Shown: piece after piece, positions 8,725 through 17,197 of the stretch | How the letters are laid out: every line of letters begins with the position of its first letter | How positions within the stretch are numbered: position 1 is the stretch's first letter | Assembly: GCA_964431385.1 (NCBI GenBank) | Contig: CAYSJM010000012.1 | Location: 3,012 to 67,011 of the forward strand | From: UTCHB3 sp964431385 | GTDB taxonomy: Bacteria > Bacteroidota > Ignavibacteria > Ignavibacteriales > Ignavibacteriaceae | Reading direction: 5' to 3' | DNA: 64,000 nt | The notes under the pieces: generated by a model | What the model saw: only the letters and a program-made list of their open reading frames with translations | Told to the model about the DNA's origin: nothing | The model's database searches: none | Position numbers and translations under genes: made by a program

Positions 8725-11709
8725 ATGAAGCAGATAATAGCTTTTTTTATTGTTGTATTGGTATTTTCTTCAACCCTATCAGCACAGAACCCCATCCGTG
8801 TTAAAATAAATGAAGTGATGGCATCGAACACAAACACTATTCGGGACCCCCAGTTCAACGAGTTTGGCGATTGGGTAGAACTTTACAATCCCGATTCTGT
8901 TGCAGCCGACATTTCCGGATATTTTCTAACCGACATTTTCAGTGACGCCCAAAAATGGCAGCTCCCTTCTTCCGGTGTTATCATCCCCGCAAACGGATTT
9001 TTAATAATCTGGTGCGATGATCATAATACCGGATTGCACGCCAACTTTAAACTGACTGCAAGTGGTGAAATGGTGGGTCTTTATGCACCGGGCGGAATTG
9101 CCGTTGATACGATGAGTTTTGGTGTTCAAACAAGCGATATTTCATACGGAAGATTTCCCGACGGTGATAACAACTGGTTCACCTTTTACCCCGCCACCCC
9201 CGGCACAATAAATTATGAGTCAAACATAACTGCAAGATGCCCGGAACCTGTTTTCGACATCTCAGGGGGATTTTTCACCAATTCGCAACTCGTAACCCTA
9301 ACCTCAACACTTGTTGGAAGTGAAATCAGATACACGAAAAACGGTGCTGAACCAAAAGAAAACTCTCTTCTCTATTCCGCACCAATTCATGTTGATTCAA
9401 CAACAGTTATTCGTGCTAAAACATTCAAACTTCAAAATCTTCCTTCTAAGGTGGTAACGAATACATATTTTATTAATGTAAACACAGACCTCCCCGTTTT
9501 TTCACTTTCCACAGATCCGGCAAATTTTTTCAGCGACACTTCCGGAATTTATGTGATTGGGACAAATGGAATTACAGCTTATTGCTCGACTGCACCACGC
9601 AACTGGAACCAGGACTGGGAACGACCAATCACGCTCGAGTTCTTTGAGAATGATAAGTCCCGTGCTTTCAGAGTTAATGCCGGAGTTAAAATTTACGGTG
9701 GTTGTACCCGGCTTTATCCTGAAAAATCGCTCGCGATTTACATGAGAGACAAATATGGCGACTCAAAGATTAGATATAAAATCTTTAAAGACTCTTATCT
9801 CTACGAATTTAACAATCTGGTTCTCAGAAATGCGGGTCAGGACTGGTACCGCACCATGGTAAGAGAGGGAATGATCAGCTCGCTTATTAAGGGGAAAATG
9901 AATGTTGATCAACAGGAGTATCGCCCTTCGATCCTGTTTCTAAATGGACAATACTGGGGAATCCACAACATCAGAGAAAAATTGAACGAACATTACATCG
10001 AGTACCATTATAATATCGCAGAAACCGATCTCGATTTGATCGAATATTCAAAAGTTGCTGATGTTAGCACGGGAGACTCCGTTGCATATTATGAGATGTA
10101 TAACTTTCTCAAAAACAACGACTTAACCATCCCCGCAAATTACGAACACGCCAAATCGATTATCGATATCGACTCCTATATCGACTATAATGTAGCTGAA
10201 ATTTTTGGTGCAAACGGTGATTGGCCCGCAAACAATGTAAAACTTTGGAAAGAAAGAAAACCGGGTGCAAAGTGGAGATGGTTACTTTATGATCTCGACT
10301 TTTGTTTCAATGGCAATTCAAAAGGAATGTATAATACCAATACTCTTGGCTATGCTCTTGACACAGTGAACACTATTTCGACTAATCCACCCTGGGCAAC
10401 TTTGATCTTCAGACGGTTGATGACAAATTTGACATTCAGAAATGAATTTATACAAAGAATGGCTGCCCACATCTCTACAACCTTTGAAGCAGGGCGTTCG
10501 CTCGCTATTCTTGACAGCATCAGAGGTCTCCTCGTTAATGAAATGCCAAAACACAAAACCCGCTGGCCAAACTCAATCTCCTTTGGAGCAACCTGGGATG
10601 TGCAGATTGATCTGATAAAGGAATTCATCAATTTGAGACCCGGTTACATGAGACAGTTTTTTAATGAACGATTTGGGCTACCCGGTTCTTATTCTGTCCA
10701 CCTGACTTCAAATGATTCAACAGCCGGCAGAGTAATTGCCCATACTGTTCGTATGAATTGGAATACAAAACCCGTCTTTTTCAAAGGTGTACCTCTTAAA
10801 CTTTGGGCTATGCCTAATCCCGGGTATCGTTTTGTCAGATGGGAAGGATTTGTCTCCGGCTCAGGTGAAAAAATTGAAATAATGCCAACTGCTAATATTA
10901 CTTTAAGAGCCATCTTCGAACCCTGGTCACCAACAGACTCGACATTGGTTATAAACGAGATTAACTATAAAAGTAATTCACTTTACGACACGGGTGACTG
11001 GGTGGAAATTTTTAATCCAACCCATCAGGCGGTTAATTTGTCAGGTTATAAATTTAAAGATTCGGGAGAGGGAAATTTATTCACACTTCCTGAAGGAACA
11101 ACCATACCACCGGCAGGATATCTCACCATTTGTGAAGATTCAACAAAGTTTAAATTCTTTCACCCTGAAGCTACCAATTTCATCGGTAACCTACAGTTTG
11201 GGCTCTCAAGCGACGGCGAAGCCATCTTCTTGATCGACCCTGCGGGTTCAATCCTCGATAGCGTTACTTATGGTATCTCACTGCCGTGGGATCCTAAAGC
11301 CAATGGAAATGGATATACACTTGCGTTAATTAATCCTGAATTGGATAATGCAATGCCAACCTCATGGGTTTCCGGCAAAAGACTCGGCACCCCTTCCGCA
11401 AGAAATGATGTGTATTCTGATATTAAAAAGACCTCAAATCTTCCGAGTGATTTTAGTTTGAGTCAAAATTTCCCAAATCCGTTTAATCCGGAGACAAAAA
11501 TTCTGGTGACACTCCCACAACGAAATGAAGTAAAGTTAAAAGTTTATGATGTGCTGGGAAATCAGGTGAGTGTATTGGCTGATGGCGAATTTGAGGCTGG
11601 CAGTTATGAATTTATTTTCGATGCCACCGGGTTGCCCAGTGGCATCTACTTCTATCAGATGTCTGCAGGAAAATTCAATTCTGTAAAGAAAATGGTCGTC
11701 CTGAAGTAG
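8725..11709 (+). CDS. CotH-kinase/lamin-tail surface protein with T9SS sorting domain
   Basis: 994 residues from the ATG at 8725, where a signal peptide begins (MKQIIAFFIVVLVFSSTLSA). In order: a lamin-tail domain (INEVMASN ... WVELYNP, about 30-170), a chitobiase-like C-terminal beta domain (IRYTKNGAEP, about 185-250), a CotH kinase-like region (NGQYWGIHNIREKLNEHY and WRWLLYDLDFCFN, about 270-620), an InlB/repeat-like segment, a second lamin-tail domain (INEINYKSN, WVEIFNP) and a T9SS type A sorting domain (LSQNFPNPFNPET ... KKMVVLK). It is probably displayed or released at the cell surface. CotH-family proteins can phosphorylate proteins, but activity here is unproven. Confidence 0.92.
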   Translation: MKQIIAFFIVVLVFSSTLSAQNPIRVKINEVMASNTNTIRDPQFNEFGDWVELYNPDSVAADISGYFLTDIFSDAQKWQLPSSGVIIPANGFLIIWCDDHNTGLHANFKLTASGEMVGLYAPGGIAVDTMSFGVQTSDISYGRFPDGDNNWFTFYPATPGTINYESNITARCPEPVFDISGGFFTNSQLVTLTSTLVGSEIRYTKNGAEPKENSLLYSAPIHVDSTTVIRAKTFKLQNLPSKVVTNTYFINVNTDLPVFSLSTDPANFFSDTSGIYVIGTNGITAYCSTAPRNWNQDWERPITLEFFENDKSRAFRVNAGVKIYGGCTRLYPEKSLAIYMRDKYGDSKIRYKIFKDSYLYEFNNLVLRNAGQDWYRTMVREGMISSLIKGKMNVDQQEYRPSILFLNGQYWGIHNIREKLNEHYIEYHYNIAETDLDLIEYSKVADVSTGDSVAYYEMYNFLKNNDLTIPANYEHAKSIIDIDSYIDYNVAEIFGANGDWPANNVKLWKERKPGAKWRWLLYDLDFCFNGNSKGMYNTNTLGYALDTVNTISTNPPWATLIFRRLMTNLTFRNEFIQRMAAHISTTFEAGRSLAILDSIRGLLVNEMPKHKTRWPNSISFGATWDVQIDLIKEFINLRPGYMRQFFNERFGLPGSYSVHLTSNDSTAGRVIAHTVRMNWNTKPVFFKGVPLKLWAMPNPGYRFVRWEGFVSGSGEKIEIMPTANITLRAIFEPWSPTDSTLVINEINYKSNSLYDTGDWVEIFNPTHQAVNLSGYKFKDSGEGNLFTLPEGTTIPPAGYLTICEDSTKFKFFHPEATNFIGNLQFGLSSDGEAIFLIDPAGSILDSVTYGISLPWDPKANGNGYTLALINPELDNAMPTSWVSGKRLGTPSARNDVYSDIKKTSNLPSDFSLSQNFPNPFNPETKILVTLPQRNEVKLKVYDVLGNQVSVLADGEFEAGSYEFIFDATGLPSGIYFYQMSAGKFNSVKKMVVLK

Positions 11710-11721
11710 GAACAACCATCG

Positions 11722-13869
11722 TCAGGAAACAGTGATACCGGTCGCCTTGTCACAAGCATAAACTAATGCCTGACGGGTGAAAGGTTTTGAAATGTAGTCG
11801 CTACAGCCGGCTTTCAGGAATATCTCCCTGTCGCCAACCATCGCATAGGCTGTAACTGCGATTACCGGTATATTCTGATAGTTTGGCAACTTTTTCAGAG
11901 CATCGAGTACCTGGAAACCTGTGACTCCTTTGCCAAGATTGATATCGAGAAGAATCAGTGAATATTGGTTCTTCTCTATCAAACTTAGTGCTTCCTGAAT
12001 TGTTACTGCTGAATCGACGATATAATTTTCTCTTAGAAACGCTCGTGCAACATCAATTGTAACTTCATCATCGTCGATGATGATGATATTTTGTTTTTCC
12101 CTCATTGTAACGACATTCTCTCCTTCTTGTGATGATGATTCTACTAAATCAGAGTTTAATGACTTGTGCTCCCCCGCTTCTCTGTCCAACGGGAGCCTGA
12201 ATGAAAATGTGGAACCAAATCCGAGCTTGCTCGAAACATTAATGGTTCCCCCCATTTTGGATATAAATTTCTTCGTTAGTGATAATCCCAGACCTGTACC
12301 TTCGTATCCACGACCCCAACCCTCGCTCGCTTGTCTGAATTCTTCCCAAATAATTTTTTGATCTTCTGCGGAAATACCTATTCCTGTATCTTTTACTTCT
12401 ACAACAAGCCATTTTCTATTCAGAGTTACTTCTTCAAATGCAGAAATGGCGAGCCCCCCTTTGTGAGTGAACTTAATCCCATTATCGATTAGATTACAAA
12501 GAATCTGATCAAAAAGACGCACATCCATTTGCATGAATAAATCGGAAATGCCGGTGTTTACCCTGATTGAAAGTCCCTTAAACCTGGCAGCGGATTCAAA
12601 CCTGTCAACAACTTCGTTTATCAATCCAATAATCTCAACTGTAGTATAATTTAGCTCTGTTTTACCTGACTCAATTCTGGAAAGATCGAGAATTAAGTTT
12701 AGAGTTTGCATCAATCTCGAAGCCGAGTTAAAAATAATGGAACCGATTCGCTTTGTTTCATCGCTATGCTCCGACTCCATCATCATCTCTGAATAACCTA
12801 TTATACCTATCATAGGTGTTCTAAGTTCGTGGCTCATATTCGCAAGAAAACTCGATTTCAGCTTATTTGCTTCTTCCGCTTTCTCTTTTGCTTCAATCAG
12901 CTCTTGCTCTGCCTTCTTTCTTTCTGTAAGATCCTGTGCCATCCCGATAATAGCATCCTGATCGTAGAAAGTGCCTTTATATAACTTCAGAACCTGCGGA
13001 AATATCTCACCATTGCTCCTGATACCCCAAGAATCAAATTCCTGAGTCTCCCCCTCAATCGCATTGTGTACTCTTTTTTTAAACTCTTCGATGTTATTTA
13101 GCCCCGGGGCAGCGAGAAAATCGGGTGATTTGCCGATGATTTGCTCTCGTGAAAAGCCGTACATCTTTGTCGCACCCTTATTGACATCGAGCAGTTCCCC
13201 CCTAAGATTTTGCACGAAGATCGCTTCATCAACTGTATCAAACAATCCTTTAAAACTTTTTTCTCTCTTCGCCAAGGCTAAAAGTGTTAATCTGTGCTTC
13301 TCTCCTGCTGTCAACATCCATCCTAAAAGCATTTCACCAACGGGATGAATAAGCAAAACAGGTATGCCAATTTTTGAGATAGTGTGCATCCTTGTAGCAT
13401 CGGGAAGAAGAATTGTGCAAGCCATCATAAATATATGCACAAATAATCCAAATAGATACAACTCACCCAGTGAGAGATCGCCCAGTTTATCACGACGGAC
13501 ATGACGCCAGACTATTCCGGTAGTACCCGTAACTATCACTACTGCAACGCCCATCAGCACACCATCACCCCCCATGCCAATTCTCATAATTCCAAGCATC
13601 AACATTCCAATTACTGTTGGAATCGTCCCAAAAAAGAGTCCTGACACGGATAATAGCACTGAACGAGTATCGAAGATAACGCCTTCGGAAAGCACCCATG
13701 GGGTACCCATTAATGCAATACCAATCGACCCCGTAACCAACCCCATAAGCACTTGCTTAACATACTTGTTGGGGATAAAACTCATCCCACGAATCAAGTC
13801 ATAGATTAGACCAAGAGCCACCAGAAGGGCAGTATTTTGCACCAAGCCGAGGAAAATTGAATTTCCCAT
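11722..13869 (-). CDS. Hybrid sensor histidine kinase, LytS-type 5TM sensor
   Basis: 715 residues. Residues 1-190 form a multi-helix membrane domain resembling 5TM-5TMR_LYT, the N-terminal sensor of LytS kinases. Then follow a PAS domain (about 205-320), a HisKA domain with phospho-acceptor His347 in NMSHELRTPM, a HATPase domain (DNGIKFTH, DTGIGIS, GTGLGLSL) and a C-terminal receiver domain (about 593-710) with Asp642 in LLDINLGKG. There is no output domain, so the phosphate presumably moves on to a separate phosphotransfer protein or regulator. The gene stands alone, converging on the CotH gene; no partner is adjacent. Confidence 0.93.
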   Translation of the reverse strand: MGNSIFLGLVQNTALLVALGLIYDLIRGMSFIPNKYVKQVLMGLVTGSIGIALMGTPWVLSEGVIFDTRSVLLSVSGLFFGTIPTVIGMLMLGIMRIGMGGDGVLMGVAVVIVTGTTGIVWRHVRRDKLGDLSLGELYLFGLFVHIFMMACTILLPDATRMHTISKIGIPVLLIHPVGEMLLGWMLTAGEKHRLTLLALAKREKSFKGLFDTVDEAIFVQNLRGELLDVNKGATKMYGFSREQIIGKSPDFLAAPGLNNIEEFKKRVHNAIEGETQEFDSWGIRSNGEIFPQVLKLYKGTFYDQDAIIGMAQDLTERKKAEQELIEAKEKAEEANKLKSSFLANMSHELRTPMIGIIGYSEMMMESEHSDETKRIGSIIFNSASRLMQTLNLILDLSRIESGKTELNYTTVEIIGLINEVVDRFESAARFKGLSIRVNTGISDLFMQMDVRLFDQILCNLIDNGIKFTHKGGLAISAFEEVTLNRKWLVVEVKDTGIGISAEDQKIIWEEFRQASEGWGRGYEGTGLGLSLTKKFISKMGGTINVSSKLGFGSTFSFRLPLDREAGEHKSLNSDLVESSSQEGENVVTMREKQNIIIIDDDEVTIDVARAFLRENYIVDSAVTIQEALSLIEKNQYSLILLDINLGKGVTGFQVLDALKKLPNYQNIPVIAVTAYAMVGDREIFLKAGCSDYISKPFTRQALVYACDKATGITVS

Positions 13870-13997
13870 TATTCGGATTCCGGTCTCAAGAGTTAATCTC
13901 TTTCTTAAATTAAAAGTGTCTTAAAAAAATAGGGTGTTTGTTGCGGAATATAACCAAATTATTCAAAATAATAACTGAATACGATGCATAATTATTA

Positions 13998-14636
13998 TTA
14001 TTTTGTCTGAAGTATATCCAACAGAATTGGTTTTAATCCTGAAAAGAAAAATTCAACCGCAATTACCATCACGATTAGACCCATCAGCCTCATCAATACA
14101 TTATTACCCGTTTCCCCCAAGAGAGTTATAATCTTCGATGAACTCAGTAAAATCAGATATGTAGCGAGTAAAACAAGTACGATCACCAGCACCAACACTA
14201 CCTTCATTTCCACCGTTACTGCCTGTTCCATCAGCACTATTGAGGTGGTTATGGCACCCGGACCCGTTATCATAGGTATCGCAAGTGGAGTAATGGAAAT
14301 GTCATTTACATAACTTCTGATTTCAGATTCCTTTATCTTTACGGTCACTAATCGTGCCTGGAGCATGTCCATACCCATCATGAAAAAAATTACACCACCC
14401 ACCACTCTGAAACTGTTGACAGAGATTCCAAAAAACTTGAATAGCAGTTGCCCGGAAAAAGCAAAAAGCAGTAATGTTATCAGTGCTGCTATAGAAGCTT
14501 TTTTGGCAGTGCGTGCCCTGTTTTTTTCATCGAGTGCCGCCGTCATGGTCATAAAAACCGGCATCGTGGCTACAGGATTTATCAAAGTAAAAAACGCTAC
14601 AAAGCTTAAGATTCCAAATTGGAGAAGTTCATTCAT
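13998..14636 (-). CDS. MarC family integral membrane protein
   Basis: 212 residues with about six hydrophobic helices, matching the MarC/UPF0056 family. Landmarks are FFTLINPVATMPVFMTMT at the N terminus, IFFMMGMDMLQ, and TPLAIPMITGPGAITTSIVLM in the middle. It sits in the inner membrane. The family was once linked to antibiotic resistance but its transport function has never been settled, so none is assigned. It is monocistronic: 128 bases separate it from the kinase downstream, and a 225-base gap lies upstream. Confidence 0.9.
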   Translation of the reverse strand: MNELLQFGILSFVAFFTLINPVATMPVFMTMTAALDEKNRARTAKKASIAALITLLLFAFSGQLLFKFFGISVNSFRVVGGVIFFMMGMDMLQARLVTVKIKESEIRSYVNDISITPLAIPMITGPGAITTSIVLMEQAVTVEMKVVLVLVIVLVLLATYLILLSSSKIITLLGETGNNVLMRLMGLIVMVIAVEFFFSGLKPILLDILQTK

Positions 14637-14861
14637 TGCAATTAAAATTGTTATAAAACTTGCGAAATATAATCAATAATAGCTTAAAAGGGAAAATTAA
14701 GTACCTGCTTTATCCACTACACCAGACTGTAACCAAAAAATCTCTTCACTCTTTAAATAACAAAAATAATTGCACTTTTGGATTATTTGCTAAATTCAAA
14801 TTTTTATGTAAATTGAATTTTGTTTAATAGAATATATCATCATCCACTCTCAATTACTTTT

Positions 14862-15164
14862 ATGAAAATATTTCTCTATTCAGCGGTAGTAGCGATAGTT
14901 CTACTGATTGCCGGCTGCGATTTCCCTTTTCCGCGTGCAGAAAAACCAGGGCTGCCAAAAGGATTGGATGCTCACACCGAAAAGCTGGGAACTGCGTTCC
15001 ATAAACCGGGATTTAAAGACCCCCTTTCACCCGTTTCAGGTTGTAGCAGCGGCTTGTGTCATCAGTCAAGTCTGAAAGGTGGAGCTGCGTTTATTGAAGG
15101 GAGAGATAGGATTGCACCATCTTGTTACCAATGCCACGGAGATCTCTGGAATGAAAAGGATTAA
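14862..15164 (+). CDS. Small c-type cytochrome lipoprotein with two candidate haem motifs
   Basis: 100 residues from the ATG at 14862. A lipoprotein signal ends in the lipobox IAGC (Cys19). The mature part carries one canonical haem-binding motif CYQCH near the C terminus and one expanded motif CSSGLCH (CX4CH), which can also bind haem in some multihaem cytochromes. It would be a periplasmic, membrane-anchored mono- or dihaem electron carrier. It is the first gene of a five-gene operon: its stop codon lies 14 bases inside the DUF4266 gene. No well-known cytochrome family is recognised. Haem attachment at the CX4CH site is inference. Confidence 0.8.
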   Translation: MKIFLYSAVVAIVLLIAGCDFPFPRAEKPGLPKGLDAHTEKLGTAFHKPGFKDPLSPVSGCSSGLCHQSSLKGGAAFIEGRDRIAPSCYQCHGDLWNEKD

Positions 15165-15372
15165 ATTTTACCTCGCAGTATTTTTGTTTACTTCGCTGCT
15201 ACTGACAGGATGTGCGACGGTGAAACCTTGGGAAAAGGGACTGCTCGGTGATCCAATAATGATGATGGATTCGAATCCCCTCGAAAAAGGTATTTTTGAA
15301 CATCACCTCGACTACCGTGAAGGTTCAGTTGGTGGCACGGGAGCACAGAGTGGAGGTTGTGGCTGTGGTTAG
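15151..15372 (+). CDS. DUF4266 family small lipoprotein
   Basis: 73 residues. A signal peptide ends in the lipobox LTGC (Cys21), followed by VKPWEKGLLGDPIM and MDSNPLEKGIFEHHLDYREG, the signature of DUF4266, and a Gly-rich tail ending GGCGCG. The two terminal cysteines suggest a metal- or disulfide-linked site. Function is unknown; the family is typically found with DUF3570 and ApbE genes, as here. It starts inside the cytochrome gene and its tail codons contain the ribosome site of the next gene, so translation of the first three genes appears coupled. Confidence 0.87.
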   Translation: MKRIKFYLAVFLFTSLLLTGCATVKPWEKGLLGDPIMMMDSNPLEKGIFEHHLDYREGSVGGTGAQSGGCGCG

Positions 15373-16507
15373 GATACTGATTTTTTCTTTTCTCATGGTA
15401 TTCGTTTCGGTGGCTCAGTCATTACCTGAAAGTGAATTACAGGTTAATCTGAACGGCTACTTTGATAATTTTGGTGTGGTAGTTGCCTATCCTGTAATCT
15501 CAGTTACAAAACAAATAAGCCCCAGCACTTCGGTTAACGGCAGATATCTTGTTGATATGATTTCTGCTGCATCGATGAAGAGCCTTTTTAGAGTTGACGG
15601 AGTGACCTCTGCCTCAAAAAGAACAGAGGGAGGCGGAAAGTTTCCTGATGAAATCCGTCATGAGTTCACAGGTGGTGTAACACAACTTATCGGTGATGTT
15701 AAAGCTTCGCTAAATGCCATCTATTCCACTGAACACGACTATTATTCCCGAACTCTTGCTGCAGATGTTACACTTCCATTTGCACTTCAAAACACAATTA
15801 TTTCACTCGGTGTGGTTAAAAGCTGGGATATTGTTGCCCCCGATAACAGAGACTGGCAAAAAGATAAAAATGTCCTCTCGCTTAGTGCAGGGCTGACGCA
15901 AAATATCTCCCCGGAATGGGTTATGCAGATGAATCTCTGGTACTCCAATAATACAGGATTTTTAAACGATGCTTATCAGGTGGTGGCTATTAACCAGCTC
16001 GGAAGAGTCCGTTATTATTCCCCTGCATATCCCGATACAAGGGACAGAAAAGCAGCAAGCCTTCGAACCGTTTTTTCGCTCGATGAATTGTCTTCACTTC
16101 AATTGGGTTACAGATATTATTGGGACACTTGGGATGTTTCTTCAAACACTGCTAATATTCTCTACCAGCGGCATCTTTCCAAGGATGTGAGGGCATCTCT
16201 CGGCTGGAGAATCTATAATCAGACTAAAGCTTATTTCTTCCTCCCTGAATATTCGGGTCCGGTTGAACTTATGGCTGTTGATTCAAAATTGAATGAAGCC
16301 ATAAGCAATGAATTTGAGATTAGTTTTAAATTTAAGAGTGATTTGTTTAAGAATACGCCACTCCTGAATTCGATAATGAAAGAGACGGCTGAACTAAGTG
16401 TCGGCTTAAATTTTTACATGAGAAACACAGTTTCACCCGATTGGCACAGCCGTTACAGAATGCTGTACGCCTATATTTTTACACTCGGTTACAAATACAA
16501 TTTTTAA
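15365..16507 (+). CDS. DUF3570-type outer-membrane protein
   Basis: 380 residues from a GTG at 15365, chosen because GGAGG at 15352-15356 lies eight bases upstream and a signal peptide (VRILIFSFLMVFVSVAQS) begins there. An upstream ATG at 15296 would put extra polar residues before it. The rest is alternating beta-strand sequence with aromatic ends, closing in LGYKYNF, as in an outer-membrane beta-barrel. It matches the DUF3570 family in length, topology and gene neighbourhood (DUF4266 before, ApbE after). It could be the outer-membrane partner of the redox lipoproteins in this operon. Function unproven. Confidence 0.78.
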   Translation: MVRILIFSFLMVFVSVAQSLPESELQVNLNGYFDNFGVVVAYPVISVTKQISPSTSVNGRYLVDMISAASMKSLFRVDGVTSASKRTEGGGKFPDEIRHEFTGGVTQLIGDVKASLNAIYSTEHDYYSRTLAADVTLPFALQNTIISLGVVKSWDIVAPDNRDWQKDKNVLSLSAGLTQNISPEWVMQMNLWYSNNTGFLNDAYQVVAINQLGRVRYYSPAYPDTRDRKAASLRTVFSLDELSSLQLGYRYYWDTWDVSSNTANILYQRHLSKDVRASLGWRIYNQTKAYFFLPEYSGPVELMAVDSKLNEAISNEFEISFKFKSDLFKNTPLLNSIMKETAELSVGLNFYMRNTVSPDWHSRYRMLYAYIFTLGYKYNF

Positions 16508-16525
16508 TTGCGGAGCACAACAACT

Positions 16526-17197
16526 ATGAAAAGAAGAGATTTTTTGAAAACGGGAGCATTGGTAGCGGGAGCACTCTCACTTCCGGCTTTTGCAAAAGGT
16601 TTTTCATCAAAGGATCTGGTGACAGGTTCATCACTCTCAATTATTACAAATGACGCTGACTCGGCCGCTCTGCTTGCACAGGCATTCTTCACAAAAACCG
16701 GGATAAAAGATCGGCTTAAATATGAAGAATTTGATTTGGCTGGTGAATACTCGGGCGATATAGTTTTTGTAGAGAATGGGAAGTTGATAAATTTCAGGGC
16801 TGAAATTGACAACAAGTCAAAACTCATCTCTGAGATGGCATCAAAACTCGGTTTACCTGCAAAACTTAAAAATCCAAAATTTGTGAGATTCCTTTCAATC
16901 GCTGACTCATCGAATGAGAATAAATCTGTTAGAATTTTCAGTAACAATACACTCGTAAAAGAGATACAACTAAATAACGAACAGGTCAGGTTTTCAGTTG
17001 ATGGTGTTATTGGTAACTCAGAATTTCAACTCTCCAAAGTGGGGATCAAAGTTGTGGGAGCACCGTGCGGACATAAAACCTGCATGAAACTCGGGACTGC
17101 ATCAATAACAGGTGAAAGCCTGGTTTGTATCCCGAACAGAGTTAGAGCAGTTGTTTACGGAGCACAGAACAGCCTGATTGATGCTATTACGCGTTAG
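16526..17197 (+). CDS. Tat-exported NusG domain II-like protein
   Basis: 223 residues from the ATG at 16526, preceded by GCGGAG. The N terminus KRRDFLKTGALVAGALSLPA is a twin-arginine signal with the RRDFLK box. The C-terminal half matches the NusG_II domain seen in exported redox-associated proteins: VRIFSNNTLVKEI, then CGHKTCMKLG and LVCIPNRVRAVV, including three cysteines in the usual places. Tat export suggests folding, or cofactor loading, in the cytoplasm. NusG_II proteins often neighbour ApbE; here the two genes overlap by 17 bases. The middle third is not recognised. Confidence 0.8.
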   Translation: MKRRDFLKTGALVAGALSLPAFAKGFSSKDLVTGSSLSIITNDADSAALLAQAFFTKTGIKDRLKYEEFDLAGEYSGDIVFVENGKLINFRAEIDNKSKLISEMASKLGLPAKLKNPKFVRFLSIADSSNENKSVRIFSNNTLVKEIQLNNEQVRFSVDGVIGNSEFQLSKVGIKVVGAPCGHKTCMKLGTASITGESLVCIPNRVRAVVYGAQNSLIDAITR

